DNA of 64,000 bases from contig NZ_CP012981.1 in the NCBI RefSeq assembly GCF_001411495.1, positions 1,302,001 to 1,366,000 on the forward strand. The letters are read 5' to 3'. The notes below the pieces were generated by a model. That model saw nothing but the letters and a program-made list of their open reading frames with translations, was not told the DNA's origin and searched no databases. The first letter of the stretch is position 1. Every line of letters starts with the position of its first letter. Source of the DNA: Burkholderia cepacia ATCC 25416 (lineage in GTDB: Bacteria; Pseudomonadota; Gammaproteobacteria; Burkholderiales; Burkholderiaceae). Positions 48,953-58,248 of this stretch are shown here, piece by piece. The translations under genes were made by a program, and so were the position numbers.

Positions 48953-49867
48953 TTACGCGAGCGTTTCGGCGACTTCCGGCAGGCGCCAGTCGATCGGCTC
49001 GCGGCCGGCATCGACCAGATAGTCGTTCGCGAGCGCGAAATGGCGGCAACCGAGGAAACCGCGGTGCGCGGACAGCGGCGACGGATGCGGCGCCTCGAGC
49101 ACGCAATGCGCGCTTGCGTCGAACAGCGCGCGCTTCGCCTGCGCGTGTGCGCCCCACAGCATGAACACGAGCCCGCGATGGCGGCCGGCGAGTTCGCGGA
49201 TCAGCGTGTCCGTGCACTGCTCCCAGCCGCGCTTCGCATGGCTCGCGGCCGCGCCGCGCTCGACCGTCAGCACCGTGTTGAGCAGCAGCACGCCCTGGCG
49301 TGCCCAGGTGTCGAGGCAGCCGTGGCGTGGCGTGTCATGACCGAAGTTCGCGGCGATTTCCTTGAAGATGTTGCGCAGCGACGGCGGCGTGCGCACGGCG
49401 GGCGGCACCGAGAATGCGAGCCCGTGTGCCTGCGGCGTGCCGCGATCGTCGCCGTGATACGGATCCTGGCCGAGGATCACGACTTTCACGTCGTCCGGGC
49501 TCGTCAGGCGCAGCGCGCGGAACACGTCGGTCGGGTAGACCGTCTTGCCGGCCGCACGCTCGTCGTCGACGAAGCGGCACAGCGGCGCATATGCGTCGCT
49601 GTCGGTAAAGGGTTTCAGCACGTCGCGCCAGACGGCCGGCAGCGCGTCGAATTGCGCGGCGAGGTGCGGAACGTTGGCGGCGGCAGGCTGCGGTGCCGCC
49701 GGTGCCGCTGGTGCCGCAGCCGATGCGGCGGCTTTCTTGGCGGGCTTGCGCCCGGCCGCGGGCGGCTCGGAAGGCGGGGACGGAAGATCGGCCGGTGCCG
49801 TTTCCGGCACGGGATCGTCGAACAGCGACGCCTGTTGCGGCGCGCGGGAAGTCTTGCGGGTTGCCAT
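48953..49867 (-). CDS. ung: Uracil-DNA glycosylase (family 1)
   Basis: A 304-residue enzyme that removes uracil from DNA. The catalytic water-activating motif GQDPYHG is at residues 133-139 and the DNA-binding HPSPLSAHRGF loop is near the C-terminus. The first ~65 residues are a Pro/Ala-rich basic extension not needed for the fold. It begins 12 bases after the CYTH gene and is the last gene of the leftward block that begins with trpE, so it may share transcription with the tryptophan genes. Confidence 0.95.
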   Translation of the reverse strand: MATRKTSRAPQQASLFDDPVPETAPADLPSPPSEPPAAGRKPAKKAAASAAAPAAPAAPQPAAANVPHLAAQFDALPAVWRDVLKPFTDSDAYAPLCRFVDDERAAGKTVYPTDVFRALRLTSPDDVKVVILGQDPYHGDDRGTPQAHGLAFSVPPAVRTPPSLRNIFKEIAANFGHDTPRHGCLDTWARQGVLLLNTVLTVERGAAASHAKRGWEQCTDTLIRELAGRHRGLVFMLWGAHAQAKRALFDASAHCVLEAPHPSPLSAHRGFLGCRHFALANDYLVDAGREPIDWRLPEVAETLA

Positions 49868-49879
49868 GCGTGATGCGTG

Positions 49880-50506
49880 TTATTGCGCGCGCAGCCGGTA
49901 GCCGCGCTGCGCCTTGCTGATGTTTTCGGGAGCGAGGCCCGGCAGCGCCTGCTGCAGTTCGGCGGCGAGCGTTGCGAGCGCCGCTTCCGGGCCGTCGATC
50001 AGTTCGAGTTCGATTTCGCTGATCGGTTCGCGGCGCGTTTCGTGTTCCGCCTGGACGACGATCTCGCCGATGTCCACCGCGGCTTCGACGGTTGCGCCGC
50101 CGATTGCGATGCGCCACAGCGTACGCGAAAAATCCGTGCGGAACAGCGCACGCAGCGCGCCGGCCGCGTCATTCAGCGCGGCGGCGGCCTCCGGCACGTC
50201 GCAGGCCGCGACGAGCGCATCGATCTCGAGCGCGTCGCCGGCGACCGGCAGCTCCCATTCGTGGCGGCGGTGCAGGCCGCCTTCCGCGCTGCCGACCGTC
50301 TTGAACGTCTGCAGCCAGCCCTGCGGCGCGCGGCGCACGCGCACCGCGCTCTTCGAGCGGGCCAGCGCGAGATCGGGCGTGTCGTAGTAGACGTTCGCGA
50401 GCGTGATGTCTTGGCCGGGTTCGCCGGTCAGCGTCTCGAAGAAGCGTCGCGCGGCCTCGGCCTGGCCGGCCGGCAGCGCGAGCTTGATTTCCTTTTCGAT
50501 CGCCAT
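49880..50506 (-). CDS. CYTH domain protein (triphosphate tunnel family)
   Basis: A 208-residue protein whose N-terminal EIEIK-type motif is EKEIKLAL (residues 4-11), followed by VYYDTPDLALARSKSAVRVRR, LQTFKT and SEIELELIDG, the alternating charged strands that line a triphosphate tunnel. Such proteins include inorganic triphosphatases and thiamine triphosphatase; activity here is unknown. Its start overlaps the trpC stop by one base (TGATG), implying coupled translation with the tryptophan operon. Confidence 0.88.
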   Translation of the reverse strand: MAIEKEIKLALPAGQAEAARRFFETLTGEPGQDITLANVYYDTPDLALARSKSAVRVRRAPQGWLQTFKTVGSAEGGLHRRHEWELPVAGDALEIDALVAACDVPEAAAALNDAAGALRALFRTDFSRTLWRIAIGGATVEAAVDIGEIVVQAEHETRREPISEIELELIDGPEAALATLAAELQQALPGLAPENISKAQRGYRLRAQ

Positions 50507-51291
50507 CAGAAGAACATCCGTGCGAGCTCCTCGCCCGGCTGGTCGGCACGCATGAACGCTTCTCCGACGAGGAACGTGTTCACGTTCGCCGCGCGCATCG
50601 TGTCGACATCGGTGCGCGACAGGATCCCCGACTCGGTCACGACGATGCGGTCCGCCGGAATCATGTCGAGCATGTCGAGCGTGGTCTGGATCGACGTCTC
50701 GAACGTGCGCAGGTTGCGGTTGTTGATGCCGAGCAGCGGCGTCTTGAGCGTCAGCGCCTGTTCCATCTCGTTGCGGTCGTGCACTTCGACCAGCACCGCG
50801 AGGCCGAGCGAGTGAGCATACGCTTCGAGATCCTGCATCAGCGGCGTGTCGAGCGCGGCGGCGATCAGCAGGATCGCGTCCGCGCCCATCGCGCGCGCTT
50901 CCACGATCTGGTACGCGTCGACGATGAAGTCCTTGCGCAGCACCGGCAGCGTGCAGGCCGCGCGCGCTTCCTCGAGATAGCGGACGCTGCCCTGGAAGAA
51001 CTGCTCGTCGGTCAGCACCGACAGGCACGCGGCGCCGTGCTCAGCATACGAACGCGCGATGTCGGCCGGCACGAAATGCTCGCGCAGCACGCCCTTCGAC
51101 GGGCTGGCCTTCTTGATTTCGGAAATCACGGCCGCGTGGCCGGCTGCGTGTTTCGCGCGCAGTGCGCCGACGAAGTCGCGCAGGTCGCGCGCGGAGGCTT
51201 CCAGTTTCAGTGCCTCGAGCGGCGCGCTGCGCATGGCCGCCGCGACTTCTTCGCGCTTGACGGCGATGATTCGGTCGAGAATGTCGCTCAT
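50506..51291 (-). CDS. trpC: Indole-3-glycerol phosphate synthase
   Basis: A 261-residue TIM-barrel enzyme that closes the indole ring in tryptophan synthesis. It has the phosphate-binding and catalytic parts [44 protein letters not shown] and [11 protein letters not shown]. It is not fused to trpF. It follows trpD with a 29-base gap and overlaps the CYTH gene by one base. Confidence 0.97.
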   Translation of the reverse strand: MSDILDRIIAVKREEVAAAMRSAPLEALKLEASARDLRDFVGALRAKHAAGHAAVISEIKKASPSKGVLREHFVPADIARSYAEHGAACLSVLTDEQFFQGSVRYLEEARAACTLPVLRKDFIVDAYQIVEARAMGADAILLIAAALDTPLMQDLEAYAHSLGLAVLVEVHDRNEMEQALTLKTPLLGINNRNLRTFETSIQTTLDMLDMIPADRIVVTESGILSRTDVDTMRAANVNTFLVGEAFMRADQPGEELARMFF

Positions 51292-51320
51292 GTGGGTTCC
51301 TGCTTGATTCGTAAGGGGAG

Positions 51321-52352
51321 TCAGCGCTTGAACTGCTGCGTGAAGCGCACGAGTTCGTCGACCTTCGCGCGGGCCTTGCCGCTCGCGATCGCTTCGCGGG
51401 CGAGCTGGATGCCGTCCGCGATCGATTCGGCGACGTTCGCCGCATAGAGTGCTGTGCCCGCGTTCAGCGTGACGATCTCGCGCGCGACGCCCGGCTGGTT
51501 GTCCAGCGCGCCGAGCAGCATCGTGCGCGATTCGTCGGCATTTTCCACCTTCAGCGTGCGGTTCGACACCATCTGCAGGCCGAAATCTTCCGGATGGATC
51601 TCGTATTCGTGCACCTTGCCGTCGCGCAATTCACCGACGAGCGTCGCGGCGCCGAGCGAAACCTCGTCCATCCCGTCCTTGCCGTACACCACGAGCACGT
51701 GCTGTGCGCCGAGACGCTGCATCACGCGCACCTGGATGCCGACGAGGTCGGGGTGGAACACGCCCATCAGCTGGTTCGGCGCGCCGGCCGGATTGGTCAG
51801 CGGGCCGAGGATGTTGAAGATCGTGCGCACGCCGAGTTCGCGGCGCACGGCCGCGATGTTCTTCATCGCCGGGTGATGGTTCGGCGCGAACATGAAGCCC
51901 ATGCCGGTTTCGGCGATCGACGCGGCAACCTGCTCCGACTGCAGGTCGATGTTCACGCCGAGCGCCTCGAGCACGTCGGCGCTGCCGGACTTGCTCGATA
52001 CGCCGCGGTTGCCGTGCTTCGCGACCTTCGCGCCGGCCGCGGCCGTGACGAACATCGACGCGGTCGAGATGTTGAACGTATGCGAGCCGTCGCCGCCGGT
52101 GCCGACGATGTCGACGAAGTTCGAGTTGTCCTGCACCTCGACGTGGTTCGCGAATTCGCGCATTACGGTCGCGGCCGCGGCGATCTCGCCGATTGTCTCC
52201 TTCTTTACGCGCAGCCCGGTGATGATCGCGGCCGCCATCACGGGCGACATGTCGCCGCGCATGATGAGCCGCATCAGGTGCAGCATCTCGTCGTGGAAGA
52301 TCTCGCGGTGTTCGATCGTGCGCTGAAGCGCTTCCTGCGGGGTAATCGTCAT
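51321..52352 (-). CDS. trpD: Anthranilate phosphoribosyltransferase
   Basis: A 343-residue enzyme that attaches phosphoribosyl to anthranilate. The PRPP-binding motif is [14 protein letters not shown], with [18 protein letters not shown] following. It is a separate gene from trpG, as is usual in beta-proteobacteria, and lies 13 bases downstream of it. Confidence 0.97.
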   Translation of the reverse strand: MTITPQEALQRTIEHREIFHDEMLHLMRLIMRGDMSPVMAAAIITGLRVKKETIGEIAAAATVMREFANHVEVQDNSNFVDIVGTGGDGSHTFNISTASMFVTAAAGAKVAKHGNRGVSSKSGSADVLEALGVNIDLQSEQVAASIAETGMGFMFAPNHHPAMKNIAAVRRELGVRTIFNILGPLTNPAGAPNQLMGVFHPDLVGIQVRVMQRLGAQHVLVVYGKDGMDEVSLGAATLVGELRDGKVHEYEIHPEDFGLQMVSNRTLKVENADESRTMLLGALDNQPGVAREIVTLNAGTALYAANVAESIADGIQLAREAIASGKARAKVDELVRFTQQFKR

Positions 52353-52365
52353 CGTGTGGCTCCCG

Positions 52366-52956
52366 TCAGGCGGCTTGCGCGGCTGCGGCGCGTGCCTGTT
52401 TCAGGAAATTCTCGAGCAGTGCATGGCCATGCTCGGACAGGATCGATTCCGGGTGGAACTGTACGCCTTCGATCGGCAGCGTCTTGTGGCGCACGCCCAT
52501 GATCTCGCCGTCGTCGGTCCACGCGGACACCTCGAGGCAGTCGGGCAGCGATTCGCGCTCGATCGCGAGCGAGTGGTAGCGCGTGACGTCGAAATGCTTC
52601 GGCAGGTCGGCGAACACGCCGCGGCAGTCGGTTTCGATCTTGCTTACCTTGCCGTGCATGATGGTCTTCGCGCGCACGACGCGGCCGCCGAATGCCTCGC
52701 CGATCGCCTGATGGCCGAGGCAGACGCCGAGGATCGGCTTCTTGCCCGAAAATTCACGCAGCACGTCGAGCGTGATGCCCGCGTGTTGCGGGTTGCTCGG
52801 GCCGGGCGACAGGCAGATCGCGTCGGGATTCAGGCGCGCGATCTCGTCGAGCGTGATTTCGTCGTTGCGGTAGGTGCGTACGTCCTCGCCGAGTTCGCCG
52901 AAGTACTGGACCAGGTTGTAGGTAAACGAGTCGTAGTTGTCGATCATGAGCAGCAT
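52366..52956 (-). CDS. trpG: Anthranilate synthase component II (glutamine amidotransferase)
   Basis: A 196-residue class I amidotransferase that supplies ammonia to TrpE. The nucleophile Cys79 lies in [11 protein letters not shown] and the catalytic His/Glu in VQFHPESIL. In many proteobacteria this subunit also serves PabB. It starts 13 bases after trpE. The ATG at 52956 ([11 protein letters not shown]) is the family start. Confidence 0.97.
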   Translation of the reverse strand: MLLMIDNYDSFTYNLVQYFGELGEDVRTYRNDEITLDEIARLNPDAICLSPGPSNPQHAGITLDVLREFSGKKPILGVCLGHQAIGEAFGGRVVRAKTIMHGKVSKIETDCRGVFADLPKHFDVTRYHSLAIERESLPDCLEVSAWTDDGEIMGVRHKTLPIEGVQFHPESILSEHGHALLENFLKQARAAAAQAA

Positions 52957-52969
52957 GGTCAGTCTCCGG

Positions 52970-54463
52970 TCAGAAGTCGCTATCGAGGCCGTCCTGGACC
53001 TGTTCGGCCGCACGCAGCACCGCGCGCGCCTTGTTCTCGGTCTCTTGCCATTCGGATTCGGGCACCGAATCCGCGACGACGCCGGCCGCCGCTTGCACAT
53101 ACAGGTTGCCGTTGTGGATCAGGCCCGTCCGGATCGCGATCGCGAGATCCATCTCGCCCGAGAACGACAGGTAGCCGACGGCGCCGCCGTACAACCCGCG
53201 CTTGACCGGCTCGAGCTCGTCGATCAGCTCCATCGCGCGCACCTTCGGCGCGCCGGACAACGTGCCGGCCGGGAACGTCGCGCGCAGCACGTCGTAGTTC
53301 GTCATCCCGGGTTTCAGCTTGCCTTCGACCGAGCTGACGATGTGCTGCACGTGCGAGTATTTCTCGATGACCATCTTGTCGGTCACCTGCACCGAGCCGA
53401 TTTCCGCGATGCGGCCGACGTCGTTGCGCGCGAGGTCGATCAGCATCACGTGCTCGGCGATCTCCTTCGGATCGTTGAGCAGTTCGGTCGCGAGTTCGGC
53501 ATCGCGCTCGGGCGTGTTGCCGCGCGGGCGCGTGCCGGCGAGCGGACGGATCGTGACGATCTGGTCTTCGCCGCGCTTCTCCTGGCGCACGAGGATTTCC
53601 GGTGACGCGCCGACCACGTGGAAATCGCCGAAGTTGTAGTAGTACATGTACGGCGACGGGTTCAGCGAACGCAGCGCACGATACAGCGACAGCGGATTGT
53701 CGCGGTACGGCTTCGTCAGCCGCTGGCCGACCTGGATCTGCATCAGCTCGCCGGCCGCGATGTATTCCTTCGCCTGACGCACGGCGGCCAGATAGTCGTC
53801 CTTCTTGAACTCGCGGAAGGTTTCGGTGCGCACGCTCGCCGACGTGACGGGCGGCTGCACGGTCGTGCGCAGGCGCTGTTTCAGTTCGCGCAGGCGCTGT
53901 TTCGCCTTCGTGTAGGCTTCGGCCTGGCTCGGGTCCGCGTAGATGATCAGGTACAGCTTGCCGGCGAGGTTGTCGATGACCGCAACTTCCTCGGTCAGCA
54001 GCAACTGGATGTCCGGCAGGCCGAGATCGTCGCGCGGCGCGGTGTTCGCGAGCTTCTTCTCGATGTAGCGCACCGCGTCGTAGCCGAAGTAGCCGGCGAG
54101 ACCGCCGCAGAAGCGCGGCAGACCCGGGCGCTGCGCCACCTTGAAGCGCGCCTGGAACGATTCGATGAACTGGAACGGGTCACCTTCATGCGTCTCGACG
54201 ACCTGGCCGTCGCGCACGACTTCCGACACGCCGTTACGGGTGCGGACGAGCGTGCGGGCCGGCAGGCCGATGAACGAGTAGCGGCCGAAGCGTTCGCCGC
54301 CGACCACCGATTCGAGCAGGAACGAGTTGGCGCCCGCGCGTTCGGGCTGGGCCAGCTTCAGGTAGAGGGACAGCGGCGTTTCGAGATCGGCGAGGGCTTC
54401 CGCGATCAGCGGGATGCGGTTGTAGCCTTCGTTCGCGAGCGATTGGAATTCGAGTTCGGTCAT
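52970..54463 (-). CDS. trpE: Anthranilate synthase component I
   Basis: A 497-residue chorismate-using enzyme. The tryptophan feedback site is visible as LLES (49-52). The catalytic C-terminal domain has the [20 protein letters not shown] region, the [14 protein letters not shown] magnesium/catalytic segment, and [13 protein letters not shown]. It begins the trpEGDC run. A 340-base upstream leader with a Trp-rich peptide gene and terminator indicates attenuation, which together with the LLES site implies control at both transcription and enzyme level. Confidence 0.97.
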   Translation of the reverse strand: MTELEFQSLANEGYNRIPLIAEALADLETPLSLYLKLAQPERAGANSFLLESVVGGERFGRYSFIGLPARTLVRTRNGVSEVVRDGQVVETHEGDPFQFIESFQARFKVAQRPGLPRFCGGLAGYFGYDAVRYIEKKLANTAPRDDLGLPDIQLLLTEEVAVIDNLAGKLYLIIYADPSQAEAYTKAKQRLRELKQRLRTTVQPPVTSASVRTETFREFKKDDYLAAVRQAKEYIAAGELMQIQVGQRLTKPYRDNPLSLYRALRSLNPSPYMYYYNFGDFHVVGASPEILVRQEKRGEDQIVTIRPLAGTRPRGNTPERDAELATELLNDPKEIAEHVMLIDLARNDVGRIAEIGSVQVTDKMVIEKYSHVQHIVSSVEGKLKPGMTNYDVLRATFPAGTLSGAPKVRAMELIDELEPVKRGLYGGAVGYLSFSGEMDLAIAIRTGLIHNGNLYVQAAAGVVADSVPESEWQETENKARAVLRAAEQVQDGLDSDF

Positions 54464-54682
54464 GTTCCGGTCCTGTTCGGGACGAGCGGCGCGTGCGCCA
54501 GGGATCATTTGACGCTGCGCGGGTTGCCGTCGGCGAAAGGGCGGTCGATCGAGAAGTGCCTGTTGCCGGCCGGCACTCCGGGCGTGAACGTCGCGAGCCT
54601 GCGGCCGATCCTGAACGCAAGCGTTCGGGCGCGGTGGAACTCGAGGTGGTGCGACGGTCGGCGCGCGGATGCGCAGCGAGAT
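54464..54682 (-). other. trpE 5' leader after the attenuator
   Basis: About 220 bases between the attenuator T-run and the trpE start. No gene. A small palindrome GAACGC-AA-GCGTTC lies at about 54612-54625. The ribosome site before trpE is weak (CCGGAAC). Confidence 0.6.
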
Positions 54683-54712
54683 AAAAAACGGCGCTGAAGA
54701 CGTGCTTCAGCG
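54683..54712 (-). terminator. trp attenuator terminator
   Basis: On the minus strand CGCTGAAG-CACGT-CTTCAGCG (hairpin 54692-54712) is followed by CCG and six T (54688-54683). It lies 16 bases after the leader-peptide stop codon, within the transcript of trpE and far from any upstream gene end except gph, and so fits an attenuator. A competing weaker hairpin, ACCTC-TTCGAT-GAGGT plus a GCG/CGC extension, takes the first three bases of the terminator stem. Confidence 0.85.
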
Positions 54713-54728
54713 TACCTCATCGAAGAGG

Positions 54729-54803
54729 TTAGCGCGACCAGCGACGCCAGGGCCAGGCTCCCCGGTCGATGCTGCTCAGACTCCGTTTTTTATTCAGAAA
54801 CAT
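54729..54803 (-). CDS. trpL: trp operon leader peptide (24 aa, three Trp)
   Basis: A 24-residue frame beginning MFLNKKRSL and ending with WPWRRW-SR then TAA. Three of the last eight residues are tryptophan, while Trp is rare by chance. It starts 17 bases after the gph stop codon, runs toward trpE, and is followed directly by the attenuator hairpin. Stalling at the Trp codons would free downstream leader sequence to form the competing hairpin; with Trp-tRNA plentiful, the ribosome proceeds and the terminator forms. No clear ribosome site is visible before the ATG. Confidence 0.85.
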   Translation of the reverse strand: MFLNKKRSLSSIDRGAWPWRRWSR

Positions 54804-54820
54804 GCAGATGGAAGAAATAA

Positions 54821-55585
54821 TCAGATGGTTGGCCGGCCGGTGTTGTGCGCGGTAATTGCGCGAGCTGCGACCAGCAACGAATCGACTATACCATCCGAAT
54901 TTATCGTTTGTATAGCTTTGCCGTGGTTGTAGCCGTACGGCACAGTCAGCGTCGCCATCCCGGCCGCGCGGCCGGCCAGCGCATCGTTTTCCGAGTCGCC
55001 GATCGCGACTGCCGCATCCGGAGCGACGCCGAGCGCGCTACAGGCCGTCAGCATCGGCAGCGGATCGGGCTTCTTGCGCGCGACGCTGTCGCCGCCGAGC
55101 ACGACGCCGAAGCAATCGGCCAGCCCGTATTGCTCGAGCAGTTCGACGGCGAAGCGATGCGGCTTGTTCGTCACGCACGCGAGCCGGATGCCGGCCGCAC
55201 GCAATGCGTCGAGGCCGGCGGCTACGTCCGGATAGAGGCGCGTGTGGCGGCCGTTGATCTTCGCGTATTCGGTCTGGTAGATCGCCAGTGCGTCGTCGAA
55301 GCGCGCGTGCGCTTCGTCGGCCGGGAAGCGCGGTTTCAGCACGCTCTGGATCAGGTGTTCGGAGCCCTTGCCGACGTAGCCGATCACCTCGTCACGCGAC
55401 GTGGCCGGCGCGCCGAGCTGCGCGAGCATCCTGTTCAGGCCGGCCGTGAAATCGTCGGCTGTGTCGACCATCGTGCCGTCGAGATCGATCAGCGCCGCGT
55501 CGATGCGCGGCGCGGCGAAGCGGATCGGGGCGGCTTCGGTTGCGGCCCCGGCCGGCGCATGGCCGGCGAGCGACGAATCGGCCAC
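54821..55585 (-). CDS. gph: Phosphoglycolate phosphatase (HAD family)
   Basis: A 254-residue HAD phosphatase: motif I LIDLDGTMVDTADDF (nucleophile Asp), a helical cap, motif II CVTNKPHRFA, motif III Lys in ARKKPDPLPML and motif IV AIGDSENDALAGRAAGM. Gph removes phosphoglycolate arising from DNA repair or oxygenase side reactions. It starts 4 bases after rpe in the same direction, and the pair precedes trpE, an arrangement common in beta- and gamma-proteobacteria. Confidence 0.93.
   Translation of the reverse strand: MADSSLAGHAPAGAATEAAPIRFAAPRIDAALIDLDGTMVDTADDFTAGLNRMLAQLGAPATSRDEVIGYVGKGSEHLIQSVLKPRFPADEAHARFDDALAIYQTEYAKINGRHTRLYPDVAAGLDALRAAGIRLACVTNKPHRFAVELLEQYGLADCFGVVLGGDSVARKKPDPLPMLTACSALGVAPDAAVAIGDSENDALAGRAAGMATLTVPYGYNHGKAIQTINSDGIVDSLLVAARAITAHNTGRPTI
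54885..54890 (-). promoter_or_regulatory. Tentative -10 box of the trp leader transcript
   Basis: TATAGT on the minus strand, inside the 3' end of gph, 82 bases before trpL. The matching -35 position is poor (ATACAA at 17-base spacing), so this is only a candidate; transcription from the rpe-gph promoter could also reach trpE. Confidence 0.35.
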
Positions 55586-55589
55586 GGCG

Positions 55590-56276
55590 TCAGCTCCGCT
55601 CGACGGTAGCGAGCGCGGCGCGCATCTCGTCGATCACCTTGCGGTAGTCGGGCTTGCCGAAGATCGCCGAACCCGCGACGAAGGTGTCGGCCCCGGCCGC
55701 CGCGATTTCCGCGATGTTGTCGGTTTTCACGCCGCCGTCGACTTCGAGCAGGATCTCGCGGCCGGTGCGCTCGGTGTACGCGTCGATGCGTGCGCGTGCC
55801 TCGCGCAGCTTGTTCAGCGTTTCCGGGATGAACGACTGGCCGCCGAAGCCCGGGTTGACCGACATCAGCAGCACGAAGTCGAGGCGATCCATCACGTGAT
55901 CGAGGTAGTTCAGCGGCGTCGCCGGATTGAACACGAGACCGGCCTTGCAGCCGTGGTCACGGATCAGCGACAGCGTGCGGTCGATGTGATCGGAGCCTTC
56001 CGGGTGGAAGCTGATCAGGTTTGCACCGGCCTTCGCAAAATCGGGCACGATCCGGTCGACCGGGCGCACCATCAGGTGCACGTCGATCGGCACCTGCACG
56101 TGCGGGCGGATCGCTTCGCACACGAGCGGGCCGATCGTCAGGTTCGGCACATAATGGTTGTCCATCACGTCGAAGTGGATCCAGTCGGCGCCGGCGGCGA
56201 CGACATTGCGGACTTCTTCGCCGAGCCGTGCGAAATCGGCCGACAGGATGCTGGGAGCGATACGGAATTGGGTCAT
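55590..56276 (-). CDS. rpe: Ribulose-phosphate 3-epimerase
   Basis: A 228-residue TIM-barrel enzyme of the pentose phosphate pathway. Metal and catalytic residues lie in [37 protein letters not shown] and [10 protein letters not shown]. It is the first gene of the leftward rpe-gph-trp block and is divergent from apaG across 178 bases. Confidence 0.96.
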   Translation of the reverse strand: MTQFRIAPSILSADFARLGEEVRNVVAAGADWIHFDVMDNHYVPNLTIGPLVCEAIRPHVQVPIDVHLMVRPVDRIVPDFAKAGANLISFHPEGSDHIDRTLSLIRDHGCKAGLVFNPATPLNYLDHVMDRLDFVLLMSVNPGFGGQSFIPETLNKLREARARIDAYTERTGREILLEVDGGVKTDNIAEIAAAGADTFVAGSAIFGKPDYRKVIDEMRAALATVERS

Positions 56277-56454
56277 GGCAGGGGAGCGGGGACGTTGCGG
56301 CGCAAAACCGTCATTCTACCGTCCGGCGACCCCGTGCGCGGCGGCGGGCCGTGCGGCCGAGGCCCGATTGCGCATAGAATGCCGAACCAATGCGGCGCGC
56401 CCGCGGCCCCGTTGCCCATGCCGGCACGGACAGTCACCTTCCACCGGAAACATC

Positions 56455-56829
56455 ATGAGTCAGTATCAGTTCACCGTTTCGGTGAAAACCAGCTACTTGC
56501 CGGAACAATCCGACCCCGATCGCCGTCAATACGCATTCGCGTACACGCTGACGATCCGCAACACGGGACAAGTCGCGGCGCAGCTGATCGCGCGTCACTG
56601 GATCATCACGGACAGCGAGAACCATGTGCAGGAAGTGAAGGGGCTCGGCGTCGTCGGGCACCAGCCGCTGCTGCAGCCGGGCGAGCACTTCGAATACACG
56701 AGCTGGGCCGTGATCGCGACGCCGGTCGGCACGATGCGGGGCGCGTACTTCTGCGTGGCGGAAGACGGCGAGCGTTTCGAGGCGCCGGTCGACGAGTTCG
56801 CACTCCACATGCCGCGCACGCTGCATTGA
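56455..56829 (+). CDS. apaG: Co2+/Mg2+ efflux protein ApaG
   Basis: A 124-residue single-domain protein of the ApaG (DUF525) family, an Ig-like beta fold: YAFAYTLTIRNTG, ARHWIITDSENHVQEV, GVVGHQPLLQPGEHFEYTS and VGTMRGAYFC are all present. It is described in the family as linked to cobalt/magnesium tolerance, but its biochemistry is not clear. The start MSQYQFTVSV at 56455 is the family start. Confidence 0.95.
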   Translation: MSQYQFTVSVKTSYLPEQSDPDRRQYAFAYTLTIRNTGQVAAQLIARHWIITDSENHVQEVKGLGVVGHQPLLQPGEHFEYTSWAVIATPVGTMRGAYFCVAEDGERFEAPVDEFALHMPRTLH

Positions 56830-56843
56830 GCGTGCGGAGCGCG

Positions 56844-56990
56844 TCAGCGCGGCTGACGGTCGTTGTTGCCGCGGGCGTGCTTCTTTCTGCCCGACGACGT
56901 CCACACGACGATGAAGATCAGCAGGGCAAGCGCTACGAAGGCTTCGAGCGCAAAGATGAGCATCGGATATTGGTCGAGAAAATCTGACAT
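56844..56990 (-). CDS. 48-residue single-helix membrane peptide
   Basis: Not recognised. The peptide reads MSDFLDQYPM, then a helix of about 22 hydrophobic residues (LIFALEAFVALALLIFIVVW), then a basic tail (SSGRKKHARG and onward). This N-out-like short acidic start, helix and Lys/Arg tail is typical of small inner-membrane peptides. It lies opposite to apaG and mltA, its start 28 bases from the mltA start. No ribosome site stands out; coding status rests on the clean helix and tail. Confidence 0.55.
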   Translation of the reverse strand: MSDFLDQYPMLIFALEAFVALALLIFIVVWTSSGRKKHARGNNDRQPR

Positions 56991-57018
56991 GGCGGTTTCC
57001 ATCAAGAACGGACATTGT

Positions 57019-58143
57019 ATGTGGTTTGGGCCCCGGTTGGCCGGGTGGGCGGCAGCGGTCGCGGTGGCGGCGCTGCTTGCGGCGTGCGGCGGCGCGCCGA
57101 CGCGGACTTCGTCGCTGAAGCCGCCGACCGGCGCGGCGATCGTGCCGGGGCAGGTCGCCGCGAAGCGACTCACGCCGGTCGCGTGGCAGCAGGTGCCGGG
57201 TTGGCAGGACGATTCGCTGATCGGCGCGACGGCCGCGTTGCGGCAGAACTGCGCGCGGCTCGCGCGCCAGCCGGCCTGGCAGCGTGCGTGTGCGGCTGCC
57301 GACCGGCTCGACGAGCTTGACGTCAGCAGTGCGCGGGCATTCTTCGAAACGTATTTCACGCCGTTCCAGTTCGCGAACACCGACGGTACGCTCGACGGGC
57401 TGGTGACCGGCTATTACGAGCCGCTGCTGCATGGTTCGCGCGTGCGTCGTGGCCCGTATCAGTACGCGCTGTACCGCTGGCCGGCCGGTTATCGCGCGGG
57501 CGCCGCGCTGCCGGCACGCGCGCAGCTCGAACGCGCCGGCATCCTGAACGGCAACGAACTCGTGTGGGTCGACGACCCGATCGAGGCGTTCTTCCTGCAG
57601 GTGCAGGGCTCGGGGCGCGTGCTGCTCGACGACGGTTCGGTGATGCGGGTCGGCTTCGGCGGCACCAACAACCAGCCGTACCGTTCGATCGGCAAGTGGC
57701 TGCTCGATCGCGGCGAACTGACGCCCGCCCAGGCGACGATGCAGGGTATCAAGGCGTGGGCGAAGGCGAACCCGAATCGCGTCGACGCGTTGCTCGACAC
57801 GAACCCGCGGTTCGTGTTCTTCCGCGACATGCCGACCAAGGAGGATGCGCCGCACGGCGGCGCGGACGGCCCGATCGGCGCGCTCGGCGTGCCGCTGACG
57901 CCGGAACGCTCGATCGCGGTCGACCCGTCGTCGATCCCGCTCGGCACGCCGGTGTTCCTGCAGACCACGCGCCCGCTCACGAATACGCCGATGAACCGGC
58001 TCGTGTTCGCGCAGGATACGGGCTCCGCGATCAAGGGCGGTGTGCGGGCCGACTATTTCTGGGGGCTCGGCGACGACGCAGGCGATCAGGCCGGGCGGAT
58101 GAAGCAGGTCGGCCGGATGTGGCTGCTGTTCCCGAACTCGTGA
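57019..58143 (+). CDS. mltA: Membrane-bound lytic murein transglycosylase A
   Basis: A 374-residue lipoprotein (lipobox LLAAC, lipid Cys23) that cleaves peptidoglycan between MurNAc and GlcNAc. The MltA domain contains GLVTGYYEPLLHGS and QVQGSGRVLLDDG, and the C-terminal 3D domain has the catalytic-type Asp in VFAQDTGSAIKGGVRADYFWG. I chose the ATG at 57019 because it gives a standard signal peptide; an in-frame ATG at 56989 is also possible. It ends at a strong terminator. Confidence 0.93.
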   Translation: MWFGPRLAGWAAAVAVAALLAACGGAPTRTSSLKPPTGAAIVPGQVAAKRLTPVAWQQVPGWQDDSLIGATAALRQNCARLARQPAWQRACAAADRLDELDVSSARAFFETYFTPFQFANTDGTLDGLVTGYYEPLLHGSRVRRGPYQYALYRWPAGYRAGAALPARAQLERAGILNGNELVWVDDPIEAFFLQVQGSGRVLLDDGSVMRVGFGGTNNQPYRSIGKWLLDRGELTPAQATMQGIKAWAKANPNRVDALLDTNPRFVFFRDMPTKEDAPHGGADGPIGALGVPLTPERSIAVDPSSIPLGTPVFLQTTRPLTNTPMNRLVFAQDTGSAIKGGVRADYFWGLGDDAGDQAGRMKQVGRMWLLFPNS

Positions 58144-58160
58144 CTTGAGGCGGCCCGGAA

Positions 58161-58200
58161 TGAAACAGCCCGATCGGCGTTGGCCGATCGGGCTGTTTCA
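58161..58200. terminator. Bidirectional Rho-independent terminator
   Basis: Perfect 18-base stem TGAAACAGCCCGATCGGC with a GTTG loop, between the convergent mltA and paaK genes. Confidence 0.93.
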
Positions 58201-58248
58201 TTTGCAGCCGCGGATTCACCGCACGTCGTGCACGCGCAGCGATTGCCG

